The notes under the pieces: generated by a model
Databases searched by the model: none
Told to the model about the DNA's origin: nothing
What the model saw: only the letters and a program-made list of their open reading frames with translations
Shown: positions 52,263 to 61,141 of the stretch, one piece after another
How the letters are laid out: the number at the start of each line of letters is the position of its first letter
How positions within the stretch are numbered: the first letter of the stretch is position 1
Program-made: the position numbers and the translations under genes
Assembly: GCA_942492115.1 (NCBI GenBank)
Contig: CALODL010000027.1
Location: 372,001-436,000, forward strand
Direction: 5' to 3'
Length of the DNA: 64,000 nt
DNA from: CALODL01 sp942492115
GTDB taxonomy: Bacteria; Planctomycetota; Phycisphaerae; UBA1845; CAIVHJ01

Positions 52263-53558
52263 TCAAATTACTTCGGCATCATCCAGTGCATGCTCATCGA
52301 TGTATACCTCATTCCCGGCGGCGCGGTACGCCTGTCCCAGGACTTGGACGACCGTGGGGTGGTCCTCGGCGCCGTGGGCTGGCACGCAATAATTCTCGAC
52401 GATGATGCCGTCGCGGACGTAGTCCGGGTCCGCCTGCAGCATCTCGTGAAGCGCATGCAGGCGGTAGTGCGGGACGGACGCATAGAGGTGGTGCGGAAGA
52501 TGATAGTCCATGCCAAACGGAAAAACGGCATAGCGCAGCAGCGGATTGACCTTGAAGACGCGGGTATTGGTCAAACGTCCGCGATCCGCGTTGCCATGTT
52601 GCACCCACTGGCGCAACATCATGAATAACGGGAAGGTCGTGAATAGAGGCACAATCCACAAGAGCATGAAGTATGTGCCTGTGTGCCAGCCGAATAGCAG
52701 TTCCGACCAACTGAGGGCGCTGTACAGCGCCGCGAGAAAGGTCACGCGGCCGATCATTGTAGCGCGGTGCGAGATGATCGGTTGAATGCGCGTGGCCGGG
52801 AAGCGCGATTCCGGTGTGAGGTACAAGTAACCAACCACCGCCAGCCAGCTGCCGAGCGTTACGACACACAGTATGGCGGGCCCACCCCAATGTGCCGCGC
52901 GCCCGAAAGCGAGCGGACCAACCACCGCATAAAGAATCCCCACACGCGTTGGCCAGCGGGAGGGCCTGCGCTGCGGGTCGTGATAAGGGCTTTCGAATCC
53001 TCCGAGCGAGCTGTACCGCGCACGCGTCAGCGTATAGCGAATCAGATTAGGCAACCACAATTGCTTGAGCAGGGCCCACAAGAAAGTCACATGTGTAACA
53101 GGGAAGTCGAGCCAGTGACCGCTGTCGTGTAACTGGGCGATGTCCGGATCCCTGTCGGGATCGTTGACGAAGTGGTGGTGAGCCAGGTGATGAACGCGGT
53201 ACTGATACGTGGAGGTGTATAGCGGAAACGCACACAACCAGTCACTGACCACCTCGTTGAGAACGCGATTCTTAAAGAGCATGTAATGCGTGGCTTCGTG
53301 GACCGCGCCTCCGAACTGATGCTGTGAGGCGCCCATGATCAGCAGGGCAACGCAGAATACAGGCAGGTTCCACCACCAGCTGAAACCGGAAGTCGACAGC
53401 CAGGCTGCGAAACACACCATGCCGGCGACAGTTGTGGCGATGATGAGGTAGACGTGGCCAATATGCAGGGCGTTGCGCCAATTGTCGCGTGCCCGCAGAT
53501 CGTTAATGCGCTGTGCGGTTGTCGGAACCGTGGCTGTGGTGGTTAGCGTGTGCGTCAT
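52263..53558 (-). CDS. Fatty acid desaturase family membrane protein
   Basis: A 431-aa integral membrane di-iron enzyme that would introduce a double bond or hydroxyl into an acyl chain or a sterol/carotenoid-like lipid. The ATG at 53558 is listed; a TTG at 53585 would add nine residues. The three histidine boxes are present: HEATH (87-91), HHLAHHH (123-129) and YHLPHHLYASVPHYRLHALH near 352. Four or more hydrophobic segments surround them (YLIIATTVAGMVCFAAWL, NLPVFCVALLIMG). The spacing fits the membrane desaturase superfamily; the substrate is not predictable. It is a single gene. Confidence 0.92.
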   Translation of the reverse strand: MTHTLTTTATVPTTAQRINDLRARDNWRNALHIGHVYLIIATTVAGMVCFAAWLSTSGFSWWWNLPVFCVALLIMGASQHQFGGAVHEATHYMLFKNRVLNEVVSDWLCAFPLYTSTYQYRVHHLAHHHFVNDPDRDPDIAQLHDSGHWLDFPVTHVTFLWALLKQLWLPNLIRYTLTRARYSSLGGFESPYHDPQRRPSRWPTRVGILYAVVGPLAFGRAAHWGGPAILCVVTLGSWLAVVGYLYLTPESRFPATRIQPIISHRATMIGRVTFLAALYSALSWSELLFGWHTGTYFMLLWIVPLFTTFPLFMMLRQWVQHGNADRGRLTNTRVFKVNPLLRYAVFPFGMDYHLPHHLYASVPHYRLHALHEMLQADPDYVRDGIIVENYCVPAHGAEDHPTVVQVLGQAYRAAGNEVYIDEHALDDAEVI

Positions 53559-53674
53559 ACCTGCAAACTCGTCTTGTGTGGACAATGCCGCATTCTAGGT
53601 TGTCCGTCAATCGAGAGCCAGGCGGATCGCCCAGCAGTAGTCGATCTCTCTGGCGATGGGTATGATCTTCATTC

Positions 53675-54784
53675 ATGGACCCGCCAGCTTTGCCCATCTC
53701 GTCGGCCACGGTCATCGAACGTGATGTCAACTGCATCGCGTGCGGATACAACTTGCGTAGTCGCAGTCTCGATCAGGTGTGCCCCGAGTGTGGCGAGCCC
53801 GTGGAACGGTCGGTTCTCGTGCTGCCACGGCCTGATGAGACGGCGGCAGCCATACGGCTGGCCGCCTGGGCCCTGTTGCTTGGCCTGGTCCTCGGATGCA
53901 TCCAACTGGATTTCGTGGGAGCGATCATCATGATGATCGCGATCTACAAGCTGAACTACCGCTGCGCGCTCGAGCACCTGCAGGGGATGGGCAAGTACCT
54001 CAAGTGGTTGTGGATCACCACAGTAGTCGCCAACGTCGGCAACCTGCTGAGTGTGGCCGCGGCCGTATTCTTGATAGGAAGTTTTTTCAGTGGGTTCAGT
54101 GCCAGCCAGAGCGCGTCGCAGGCCAATACGTCGACTGCCCGTACTCAGGAGGGCCAGGTGACCGCGACCCGCCACACCGCATCAGGGTATACCATCGAGC
54201 ACGTTGTCGGGGCCGACAATGCCACGCGGGTTCGCGTCGTGGACGGTACGGGGAAGACGACCACTCTGGTCACGGAGCAGGCGGTCACGCTGCCCGCTCC
54301 CGATGGATCGAGCCAGGTCGTGACCCTGACCCGGGATGGCGAAGTCTCGATCGTCGCTAGCGACTACGTGATCTATCGAATCGATCCGGCCACCGGGCGC
54401 GTGATCAGATCCGTGGCGCGGGCAGCAATCACGCTGCCTGCAGTCGTCGACTGGTCTGCGAAGGTTGCAGCGATCGCTGCGGTGTTCCTGTATCTCATTG
54501 TCTGCCGAGAACTGGCTCTGCGAGCCCGCGATCCCGACCTGGGGCGTCAGTTCAAGACACTGATGTGGTTCATGATCATTGGATCGGGTGGCATGGTTCT
54601 CAGTGGCGTGCTTGCATTCATGGCCATGGGGGCTGTGGGGGTTGCGCCGGTCGTGATCGTGGGCGTTCTTGCTGTGATTGCGTGGCTGATTGCCAGCATC
54701 TGGCAGATCTCGTCATCATTCAAGTTGAGTCGAACTTTGCGCCTCGTCCCGCGTACGCTGGACGAGGCGGTCGGTCAAGTCTGA
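53675..54784 (+). CDS. Membrane protein with N-terminal zinc ribbon
   Basis: A 369-aa protein starting at the ATG at 53675. Residues 20-42 are a four-cysteine ribbon, CIACGYNLRS..CPECGEPV, a form very common at the start of planctomycete membrane proteins. After it come hydrophobic segments (about 62-95 and 110-140), a soluble beta-rich loop of about 100 residues (145-250, TATRHTASGYTIEHVVG), and three to four more membrane helices (about 255-350). The function is not known; the ribbon may bind zinc and face the cytoplasm. A 35-aa lipoprotein-like ORF follows. Confidence 0.85.
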   Translation: MDPPALPISSATVIERDVNCIACGYNLRSRSLDQVCPECGEPVERSVLVLPRPDETAAAIRLAAWALLLGLVLGCIQLDFVGAIIMMIAIYKLNYRCALEHLQGMGKYLKWLWITTVVANVGNLLSVAAAVFLIGSFFSGFSASQSASQANTSTARTQEGQVTATRHTASGYTIEHVVGADNATRVRVVDGTGKTTTLVTEQAVTLPAPDGSSQVVTLTRDGEVSIVASDYVIYRIDPATGRVIRSVARAAITLPAVVDWSAKVAAIAAVFLYLIVCRELALRARDPDLGRQFKTLMWFMIIGSGGMVLSGVLAFMAMGAVGVAPVVIVGVLAVIAWLIASIWQISSSFKLSRTLRLVPRTLDEAVGQV

Positions 54785-54841
54785 AGTATGTGTGAATCAC
54801 CACAGCTACAGCGACATTGCCGCGTTATCGCAAGTGACTCC

Positions 54842-54949
54842 ATGAATCGTTGGCGTTCTATGTTGTTGGCCGTCGTGAGTGGAACCGTCATGTTGCAGGC
54901 GGCTTGTCCAGGGGATCTGGTCGGCCTGGTCGCGCCGTTGATCATTTAG
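54842..54949 (+). CDS. Very small lipoprotein-like peptide (35 aa)
   Basis: A 35-codon frame reads MNRWRSMLLAVVSGTVMLQA, then AC and a short hydrophobic tail ending PLII. It has a basic start, a hydrophobic core and LQAAC as a lipobox (Cys at residue 22), which would leave a mature lipopeptide of 14 residues. The ribosome site is weak (caagtgac). The bias toward a signal-peptide layout is unlikely by chance but the size is small. Function unknown. Confidence 0.45.
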   Translation: MNRWRSMLLAVVSGTVMLQAACPGDLVGLVAPLII

Positions 54950-55004
54950 GGGGCCTGTGGCGGGGCACCTTGACAATTCAAGGCCCCGAAGCACACTGTG
55001 GTGC

Positions 55005-56216
55005 ATGCCTGTACCACCGATCACTACCGCTGTCCGCGCCCATTGGCAACTCGAAGCAAGTATTGCCTTCTTGAACCATGGGTCTTTTGGGGCGTGTCCG
55101 CTGCCGGTCATTGCGGCGCAGAACGAGATTCGCGATGAGCTGGAACGCAATCCCGACCACTTCTTCATTCGAGAATACGAGATGCGGGTGCACAGCACAC
55201 GCTCGGCTGTCGCCCAGTTCGTCCATGCGGATGTCGAGGATGTCGTCCTCGTGCCCAATGCAACCGCCGGTGTCAATGCGGTGCTGCGGGCCCTGCCCCT
55301 GGCATCGGGTGACGAGTTGCTCGTTCTCGACGATGCGTACAATGCATGTCGTCAGGCCATGAACTACATCGCCGATCGGACCGGCGCCAAGATCGTGGTC
55401 GTCGCCGGCGGCTTCCCGCCGGCTCCCCCAGACGACATCGTCGAACAAGTTGTGGCCGCAGTGACTCCACGAACACGTTTGGCGTTGCTCGACCACGTGG
55501 CCAGTTCCACCAGTGTGATCTATCCCCTCCAACGCCTGGTGCGTGCTTTGCAGGACAGGGGCGTCGACACGCTGATCGATGGTGCGCACGCGCCGGGAAT
55601 GATCGAGGTCGATATGGCCGCGATCGGTGCCTCCTACTACACCGCCAATTGTCACAAGTGGCTGGGGGCTCCACGTGGCAGCGCGTACCTGCACGTTCGC
55701 CGTGATCGTCATGCAACCCTCCATCCGTTGAGCATCAGTCACGGCTACGATCGCGAAGGGCAGGCACTCCATCGCGAGTTCGGCTGGACGGGGACATTCG
55801 ATCCATCAGGGTGGTTGGCCATACCGGCCGCCTTACGATTCTTCGATGAGGTTCTCGAAGGTGGCTGGTCTGCTGTGCGGGCGCACAATCATGACCTGGT
55901 GTTGCGTGGCCGCGATATCATTCTGGACGAACTGGGTCCACTGGTTCACACGCCTGAAGACATGACGGGTTCCATGGTCACAATCGTGTTGCCGGTTGAG
56001 CTGGGCGATTTTGCAGGTCGTCCATGGCTCGAGGATCCGCTGATGAACCGACTCTTCACCCATCATCGTATCGACGCGATGATCACACCTGTTCCTGGCA
56101 TGGCCCGACGTTGCGTGCGTTTGTCGGCGATGTTGTACAACACAACACAAGACTATCAGCGGTTGGCCGCGGCTTTGAGAGAAGAGATCGACAGTGGGCG
56201 TTGGCGTGCCAGGTAA
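55005..56216 (+). CDS. Class V aminotransferase (isopenicillin-N epimerase/cysteine desulfurase-like), PLP-dependent
   Basis: A 403-aa cytoplasmic enzyme. The ATG at 55005 (MPVPPITTAVRAHW) is the best start; a longer reading from 54957 exists. Features of the isopenicillin-N epimerase-like branch: FLNHGSFGACP (23-32), VPNATAGVNAVLR (83-95), the PLP-ring Asp in DTLIDGAHAPG (188-198; Asp192, His195), and the cofactor lysine Lys218 in NCHKWLGAPRG. Near 265 is FGWTGTFDPSGWLAIPAAL. The family includes epimerases, desulfurases and hercynylcysteine lyases, so the reaction cannot be fixed. Neighbours give no pathway. Confidence 0.9.
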   Translation: MPVPPITTAVRAHWQLEASIAFLNHGSFGACPLPVIAAQNEIRDELERNPDHFFIREYEMRVHSTRSAVAQFVHADVEDVVLVPNATAGVNAVLRALPLASGDELLVLDDAYNACRQAMNYIADRTGAKIVVVAGGFPPAPPDDIVEQVVAAVTPRTRLALLDHVASSTSVIYPLQRLVRALQDRGVDTLIDGAHAPGMIEVDMAAIGASYYTANCHKWLGAPRGSAYLHVRRDRHATLHPLSISHGYDREGQALHREFGWTGTFDPSGWLAIPAALRFFDEVLEGGWSAVRAHNHDLVLRGRDIILDELGPLVHTPEDMTGSMVTIVLPVELGDFAGRPWLEDPLMNRLFTHHRIDAMITPVPGMARRCVRLSAMLYNTTQDYQRLAAALREEIDSGRWRAR

Positions 56217-56224
56217 GTCTCAGT

Positions 56225-56578
56225 TCAGGGAGCACTGCCCACGGTGGCTGTGCCATGCAGCGGATCGTGGATCCTCAAAGGCGGGACCACCTGGCTGAGT
56301 GGCCCATCGGACAACAGCCGATGCCAGACTGCATACCGCTCTGGGGCCATCATCGGGTCGGGATGTGACGTGTCATGGGCGCAACTGTCCATGGCATGGG
56401 CATTCAACTCCTCGACTGCCCGGCGCAACAACTGGACCTGGGCGCGCAGGGCTTCTGTCTCGAGTGTTGCGCCGTCTTGGCCTGCTCGAGCCCGTGCATG
56501 TTGTGAGAACACCAATGCACTCAGAGCAACGAGACCGGAAAGGCCAAGTCCAGTGGATATCCAGGATTCGGGACGCAT
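56225..56578 (-). CDS. Small single-pass membrane protein
   Basis: A 117-aa protein. The ATG at 56578 (MRPESW) is the likely start; an upstream reading from 56614 adds 12 residues. One membrane helix (about 5-25, STGLGLSGLVALSALVFS), then a Glu/Ala/Leu-rich helix (ETEALRAQVQLLRRAVEELN) able to form a coiled coil, and a His/Pro-rich end (DTSHPDPMMAPERYAVWH). No family is recognised. It is convergent with the aminotransferase gene, 8 bases apart. Confidence 0.6.
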   Translation of the reverse strand: MRPESWISTGLGLSGLVALSALVFSQHARARAGQDGATLETEALRAQVQLLRRAVEELNAHAMDSCAHDTSHPDPMMAPERYAVWHRLLSDGPLSQVVPPLRIHDPLHGTATVGSAP

Positions 56579-56863
56579 GTACGTATCTCGACCAAACGAC
56601 TGCGCAATTCGCACAAATCAGCATAACCTGGCTGTGTGAAGTGGGTGTAAAGACGGCCTCCAGAACATGGCGCGCTTGCGCACAGCGTCCGCTAAAGTCA
56701 CACTGGTCGCCCCTGAGGCGAGGTGCATACCTATTCTGAAGTAAGGCTTGGGATTACGCTCTCGAACGGGCGAGGGCATCTTAAATTGTCAGTGCATCTG
56801 ACGACTGGCCTATCGTCGCAATGGGTGAGTGTGGGCCACGTCACAGGATCCGGGGGGACCAGG

Positions 56864-59800
56864 ATGCGACACATCACCTGCCTTGGCGTGGCTGTGCGGA
56901 CCATGGTACTGGGAGCCCTGTTTGTGGCCACCATGAACCGCCTGGCAGTGGGCCAGAAGACGGAGGCCGTTCAGGAGCCGCCTGAGTCGGGCGCGCTTGC
57001 GGGCATCGCATCTTCGAGCCCGGACTGGCATGCGTCACACCAGCAACTTCTCAACGCGTACTTCGAGCATCGCGACGACACGCAAACAATGTCAGCCATC
57101 ACTGCGGCTGCTCTGGGTGATGCAGCAGCCCCCAATCGCCGCCTGGCACTTGAGATTGCTGACCGCGCGCGTCTGATCGACCTGATCCCCATGATGCGGA
57201 CTGCGCTGTCCGATCCCGACGATACGGTGCGTGGTACTGCGGCCCTGGCACTCGCCCGGCTTGCAGATACACGGTCGCAGGCGCGGGTGAGCGCCGTGTT
57301 CGAGTCGACGCCAGCGACGAGCTGGCTCCATCGTCGTGCGCTGGCTGCCCTGGTCGTGTTCGAGGATTCTGCCGGATTGGGTCGCCTTCAGGCACTCCTT
57401 GATAGCCCGCACGCCGATGAACGTACGCTCGGAGCCCACATCGTACAACTTGCCGACAGCCCCGTGACCGAACCGGCGCTGGCTGCAATGCAAGTTGACG
57501 AGACGCCACTCGGTACGCAGTGCGTCTATACGCCAGATGGCGCGAGACTCGCGTCCGTGACCGTTGGCGATATGGCGGGGGCAGCGCTGAGCGCGTGGCG
57601 CGGCGGCGATTCTGAATCGATCCTCGAGGCCGGCATGAGCACCGAAGATCCGCCAAGGACCGACGACCAGGTCGAGACTCGACACATGAGCAGTATGGCG
57701 GGGCAAGATCCGGCGTGTGATACGCATCCCAACGAGGACCTCTCCGACTGGGGCTATGTCGGGAGCGGTGCCGAGCTGGCCCCGGAACGCACCTCGATGC
57801 CCTTCTACATCGATTCCAGCTATCAGGTGCCGCCAGATTGGTTACTGGATGTGTTGTTCGATGCGGCCGCTGCGTGGAATGAGGTGACTACGTCGCGCTA
57901 CATTTTCGATTATCAGGGGTTCAGTTTCGAGCCCGATCACTTGACCAGCGGCCAGGTGCGCTTCATGCCCGGCAACGGCAGTGGCCAGGGTATGCCGTTT
58001 ACGTCGTACTATCCTGATGGCAACAAATACAAGACCGGGTTCCAGGTGACATTGACCTACGGTGGGTCTGCGAACATGTCCTGGTACATGCATCTCGCAC
58101 GACACGAACTGGGACACGCCCAGGGCCTGGCCCATAGCACGAGCCCGGCGAATGTCATGGTCTCGGGAATGGCAGCTTATGAGATTGGCCAGGGAGATAT
58201 CGACGGCGTCACCGCTCTGCATCCCGATTCCAATCGGCGACCGGTGGCGCGCCTGGCCGCACCGTTGCCAGTAGCCGGCGGCAGTCCGTTGACCGTGACG
58301 CTCGATGCCACGTCGAGCTTCGATCCCGACGGTGCCGCGCTTGATTACACATTCTTTTTCGGAGACGGGACCCCGCCATTGACTACAGCAGAACCGCTCG
58401 TGTCACACACCTACGTGTTACCCGCGGGTGTGGAGCAGCAGAGCTTCAGCGTGCAGCTGATGGTGTGCGATCAGGACGGTTTCGTGGATTACTGGACCGA
58501 TCAACTCAACGGCCAGACGCTCACGGTGACCGTCGATCAGTGCGGGGCTCCAGTCAGCGAAGAGCAGGATTGCAATGCAAACGCGGTGCGTGACGATTGC
58601 GAGATTCAGGATGGTCTCGCGTCGGATTGTGACGCCAACGGTATTCCGGACGACTGTCAATCGGATTGCAATACCAATGGTGTGGCCGACGCATGCGATA
58701 TCTCATCGGGCACTAGCGAAGACTGCACAGGCAACGGGGTTCCTGACGAGTGCGAGCCAGACTGCGACGGCAACGGCATCGCCGATGTGTGCGCGCTTGC
58801 AGCCGGGTCCTTGGACTGCAATGGCAATGGACGGCCAGATCACTGTGACCTCGACGATGGCAGCACGGACTGTAATAACGATGGTACGCCTGATGAGTGT
58901 CAGGTCGGTGGCGTCAACGATTGCGATCTCGATGGCCTGTCCGATCTCTGCGCCCTGGCGAGTGGGCAGGCGGTCGACGCTGACCACAATGGTATTCCGG
59001 ATCACTGCGACAGCTGTGCTGCGCTGAATTGCGGAGACGATGACAATGATGGGAGTCGCGATTCGCCTTGTCTGTGGTGGGGTTGTTCTTTTGACGGTGT
59101 GATCTCCTGCACGGCGACACCGAGGCAGCAGGCCGATGTCGGTGGCCAGTACGGCGCCTGTGGACCCGATGGTGTGGTCGATCTCAACGACTGGTTCCAC
59201 ACACTCAATTGCTTCGCCAATTCCGCGCCGGATGGGGGGCATGGGTACGGATGTGAGCCGCACGCACCCAATGCGATCAACGTCGATGTCGGCGGTCCTT
59301 TCGCCGGCTGCGTGCCTGACGGAATCTGTGACATGCACGATGCCTACCACGTCCGCAGTACACTGGATGGTGAGTCGGAATGCGCGTGTGCCGAGCAGGC
59401 GAGTGGGCCGTCAGAATTTCCCGGTGGTGAGGTCGAACTGACGCTTCGCCCATTGCAGCATACCGTCGTACCCGGAGGACTGGTCAACATCGAAGTCGTT
59501 CTCGATCAAGATGTGGACGATCTTCGCGCGTTCCAGTTGCATTTCGACCTGGCAGGAGGGCGCAGGGGACAGATCGAAGTTGTGGACATGACCGTTGCTG
59601 ACGGTGCACTCGATGGCGTGGGAGTCTGGAGTGTATTCAACGTCTCGACTGCGCAACTGGCTGCGGGCGTGACGTCTGCGGGGACGGGCAGGGCCGGTGG
59701 TACCGTGCTCGCCCGCCTGACTGTGCGACTGAGTGACGATGCTTTCGGGCGATTTTACGTTGACGTGCTGCACGACACCCTGCGTAACGACCACCGTACA

Positions 59801-59908
59801 TTCCTGCTTCCGACGGATGTCAGCGGCAGAATTGATATTGCAGCCACGCGGGCAGCTGTGATCAACGTGCGGTCGATGCGGCGTCCCGGACTTGGACGGC
59901 TGCGTTGA
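56864..59908 (+). CDS. Secreted modular metzincin (matrixin-like) metalloprotease with HEAT, PKD-like, TSP3-like, dockerin-like and cohesin-like parts
   Basis: A 1014-aa protein. The ATG at 56864 gives a signal peptide (RTMVLGALFVATMNRLAVG). Order: HEAT-type helical repeats (about 46-212; DPDDTVRGTAALALARL); a matrixin-like protease (about 285-455) with the complete zinc site HELGHAQGLAH (414-424; HExxHxxGxxH); a PKD-like domain (about 465-560; TLDATSSFDPDG); DCNxNGxPDxC repeats (about 567-718); a CLWW module (about 721-844; CLWWGC, GGQYGACGPDG, PDGICDMHD, CAC); and a C-terminal cohesin-like domain (about 853-1010). The last two domains match the ends of the proteins at 5542-11769 and 11769-13703, so the three form one family. 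Confidence 0.92.
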   Translation: MRHITCLGVAVRTMVLGALFVATMNRLAVGQKTEAVQEPPESGALAGIASSSPDWHASHQQLLNAYFEHRDDTQTMSAITAAALGDAAAPNRRLALEIADRARLIDLIPMMRTALSDPDDTVRGTAALALARLADTRSQARVSAVFESTPATSWLHRRALAALVVFEDSAGLGRLQALLDSPHADERTLGAHIVQLADSPVTEPALAAMQVDETPLGTQCVYTPDGARLASVTVGDMAGAALSAWRGGDSESILEAGMSTEDPPRTDDQVETRHMSSMAGQDPACDTHPNEDLSDWGYVGSGAELAPERTSMPFYIDSSYQVPPDWLLDVLFDAAAAWNEVTTSRYIFDYQGFSFEPDHLTSGQVRFMPGNGSGQGMPFTSYYPDGNKYKTGFQVTLTYGGSANMSWYMHLARHELGHAQGLAHSTSPANVMVSGMAAYEIGQGDIDGVTALHPDSNRRPVARLAAPLPVAGGSPLTVTLDATSSFDPDGAALDYTFFFGDGTPPLTTAEPLVSHTYVLPAGVEQQSFSVQLMVCDQDGFVDYWTDQLNGQTLTVTVDQCGAPVSEEQDCNANAVRDDCEIQDGLASDCDANGIPDDCQSDCNTNGVADACDISSGTSEDCTGNGVPDECEPDCDGNGIADVCALAAGSLDCNGNGRPDHCDLDDGSTDCNNDGTPDECQVGGVNDCDLDGLSDLCALASGQAVDADHNGIPDHCDSCAALNCGDDDNDGSRDSPCLWWGCSFDGVISCTATPRQQADVGGQYGACGPDGVVDLNDWFHTLNCFANSAPDGGHGYGCEPHAPNAINVDVGGPFAGCVPDGICDMHDAYHVRSTLDGESECACAEQASGPSEFPGGEVELTLRPLQHTVVPGGLVNIEVVLDQDVDDLRAFQLHFDLAGGRRGQIEVVDMTVADGALDGVGVWSVFNVSTAQLAAGVTSAGTGRAGGTVLARLTVRLSDDAFGRFYVDVLHDTLRNDHRTFLLPTDVSGRIDIAATRAAVINVRSMRRPGLGRLR
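58564..59016 (+). repeat. Calcium-binding DCNxNGxPDxC repeats in the metalloprotease
   Basis: About eight units with the core D-C-N/D-x-N-G-x-P/A-D-x-C, of the same type as the array in the giant gene at 8974-9901. They link the PKD-like domain and the CLWW module. Confidence 0.8.
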
Positions 59909-59931
59909 GCGCTGCCGTCCTGGACAAGCAG

Positions 59932-60315
59932 TCAGTAGCCTCGGGACACGCGCGATGGGCACGGCTCGTTGGTCATGCGCAACCCGATCTTGTAGCCAGT
60001 GAATGTCCGCGTGCAGTGGATGACCTGGGCGCTGGACCAGGCAGCGTCCGTTGAGGCCAGACGCACCCTGACAGGTGTGTGTGGCTCGATTTCCCTGTTG
60101 CAGTTCACGCAGATCGCTTGTGCGGAAACGTTGATAGTGTATCCGAAGCATTCCGCTTCACCGTTTGCGAGTGCGATTTGAACATCCTGACGGATTGGGC
60201 GGCGCGCGGTATCGCGGCGCCACTCTTTGCTGTTGGCATAGGCCGTCGGACGGAAGAGTTCCTCCGCGAGATTACTCGGCTTATGCGTTCGTGGTGGTTT
60301 GGGCGGCATGTACAT
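59932..60315 (-). CDS. PilZ-like domain protein with incomplete c-di-GMP motif
   Basis: A 127-aa cytoplasmic protein. The ATG at 60315 has GGAG 7 bases upstream. Residues 30-120 read as a PilZ domain: RRDTARRPIRQDVQIAL provides the RxxxR arm and TINVSAQAICV the (D/N)xSxxG strand, though the final glycine is replaced, followed by PVRVRL and the TGYKIGLRM end. PilZ domains bind cyclic di-GMP or act as ligand-free adaptors; the missing glycine makes binding uncertain. A CVNCNRE segment (CxxC) sits inside the domain. It is convergent with the metalloprotease gene, 23 bases apart. Confidence 0.7.
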   Translation of the reverse strand: MYMPPKPPRTHKPSNLAEELFRPTAYANSKEWRRDTARRPIRQDVQIALANGEAECFGYTINVSAQAICVNCNREIEPHTPVRVRLASTDAAWSSAQVIHCTRTFTGYKIGLRMTNEPCPSRVSRGY

Positions 60316-60491
60316 GGTAGTGCTCCTTTCCCTCTTGAACCGACGTGACGGATGGTGCTATCGGCCTTCCTACGTCCAATTGTAGCGCGGGTGGATGCCC
60401 AATCCAGGTCCGGTAAGCGCCCGCATGAACTCGTCGCATTTTCAAGCTGTCCAGCCTCAACATCGAGCGGGTCGCGACCGATAACACCACC

Positions 60492-60941
60492 ATGGACCGC
60501 ACGTCATACATCCTTGTTATGCCGCTACTGTTCGCCGGCGGGTGTGGCGAACGGTCTCCCGCGGCTGTTGAATCAGATATGTGCGCCGAAGTACTCGAGC
60601 AACGTGACTGCATACCACAGCGCATGGGTGAGCCGGGTGCGGGGTTTTATCGGGCGTTGTGTGAACACTTGGCATATCGTGCGCAAACGGCTACACCGAC
60701 CTGCGACGATACTTCGCTGTTCACCGAGGTCGGGTGGTGCCAGGAGGGTCGTGTGCTGTACATCCGGTGGGGCAATACGGCTTCAGCGTGGTGGAATTTC
60801 TATCACAGCAGCTGGCTGTATGAGATGTCCCGCGAAATCGTCCCGCTGACCGCCACCGGCGATACGGAACCACAGTTTGACTGCTTTGACCGCCGGCCAT
60901 TCTGGCAAACCGGTTGTGGATGCGGCGTGCCCGAAGGGTGA
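60492..60941 (+). CDS. Cysteine-rich small lipoprotein
   Basis: A 149-aa protein with a lipoprotein signal ending LFAGGC (Cys at residue 18). The mature part has about ten cysteines, many in pairs (CAEVLEQRDC, CDDTSLF..GWC, CFDRRPFWQTGCGC), so a disulfide-rich fold outside the cytoplasm is likely. It also has several Trp (SAWWNFYHSSWLYE). The family is not recognised. The ribosome site is weak. It stands alone between a PilZ-like gene (divergent) and a phosphodiesterase gene. Confidence 0.7.
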   Translation: MDRTSYILVMPLLFAGGCGERSPAAVESDMCAEVLEQRDCIPQRMGEPGAGFYRALCEHLAYRAQTATPTCDDTSLFTEVGWCQEGRVLYIRWGNTASAWWNFYHSSWLYEMSREIVPLTATGDTEPQFDCFDRRPFWQTGCGCGVPEG

Positions 60942-61085
60942 ACAAGAACTCGGAAGTCAGGGCCAGCCGGCATCCACCTGTGAGGCCGACAACCGTCGAT
61001 TAGATGACTCTGATTTCCGACTCTTGAGACATTCACACTCTTGCCCAGTTCGACGCACACGCGCCCACCTGCACGTCATATGTGT

Positions 61086-61091
61086 TAGAAT
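61086..61091 (+). promoter_or_regulatory. Candidate -10 box (TAGAAT)
   Basis: TAGAAT would start transcription near 61098, after the GTG at 61082 and 44 bases before the ATG at 61142. It supports the shorter start of the phosphodiesterase gene. No clear -35 box. Confidence 0.3.
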
Positions 61092-61141
61092 GTGCAACGG
61101 TGAATTCACGCGAGTACGCTGTTCGATCCCTGGTGATAGGC

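Noticed and set aside
61082..61141. Longer N-terminus of the phosphodiesterase from GTG 61082
   Set aside because: A -10-like TAGAAT at 61086 lies within it and the ATG at 61142 has a better ribosome site.
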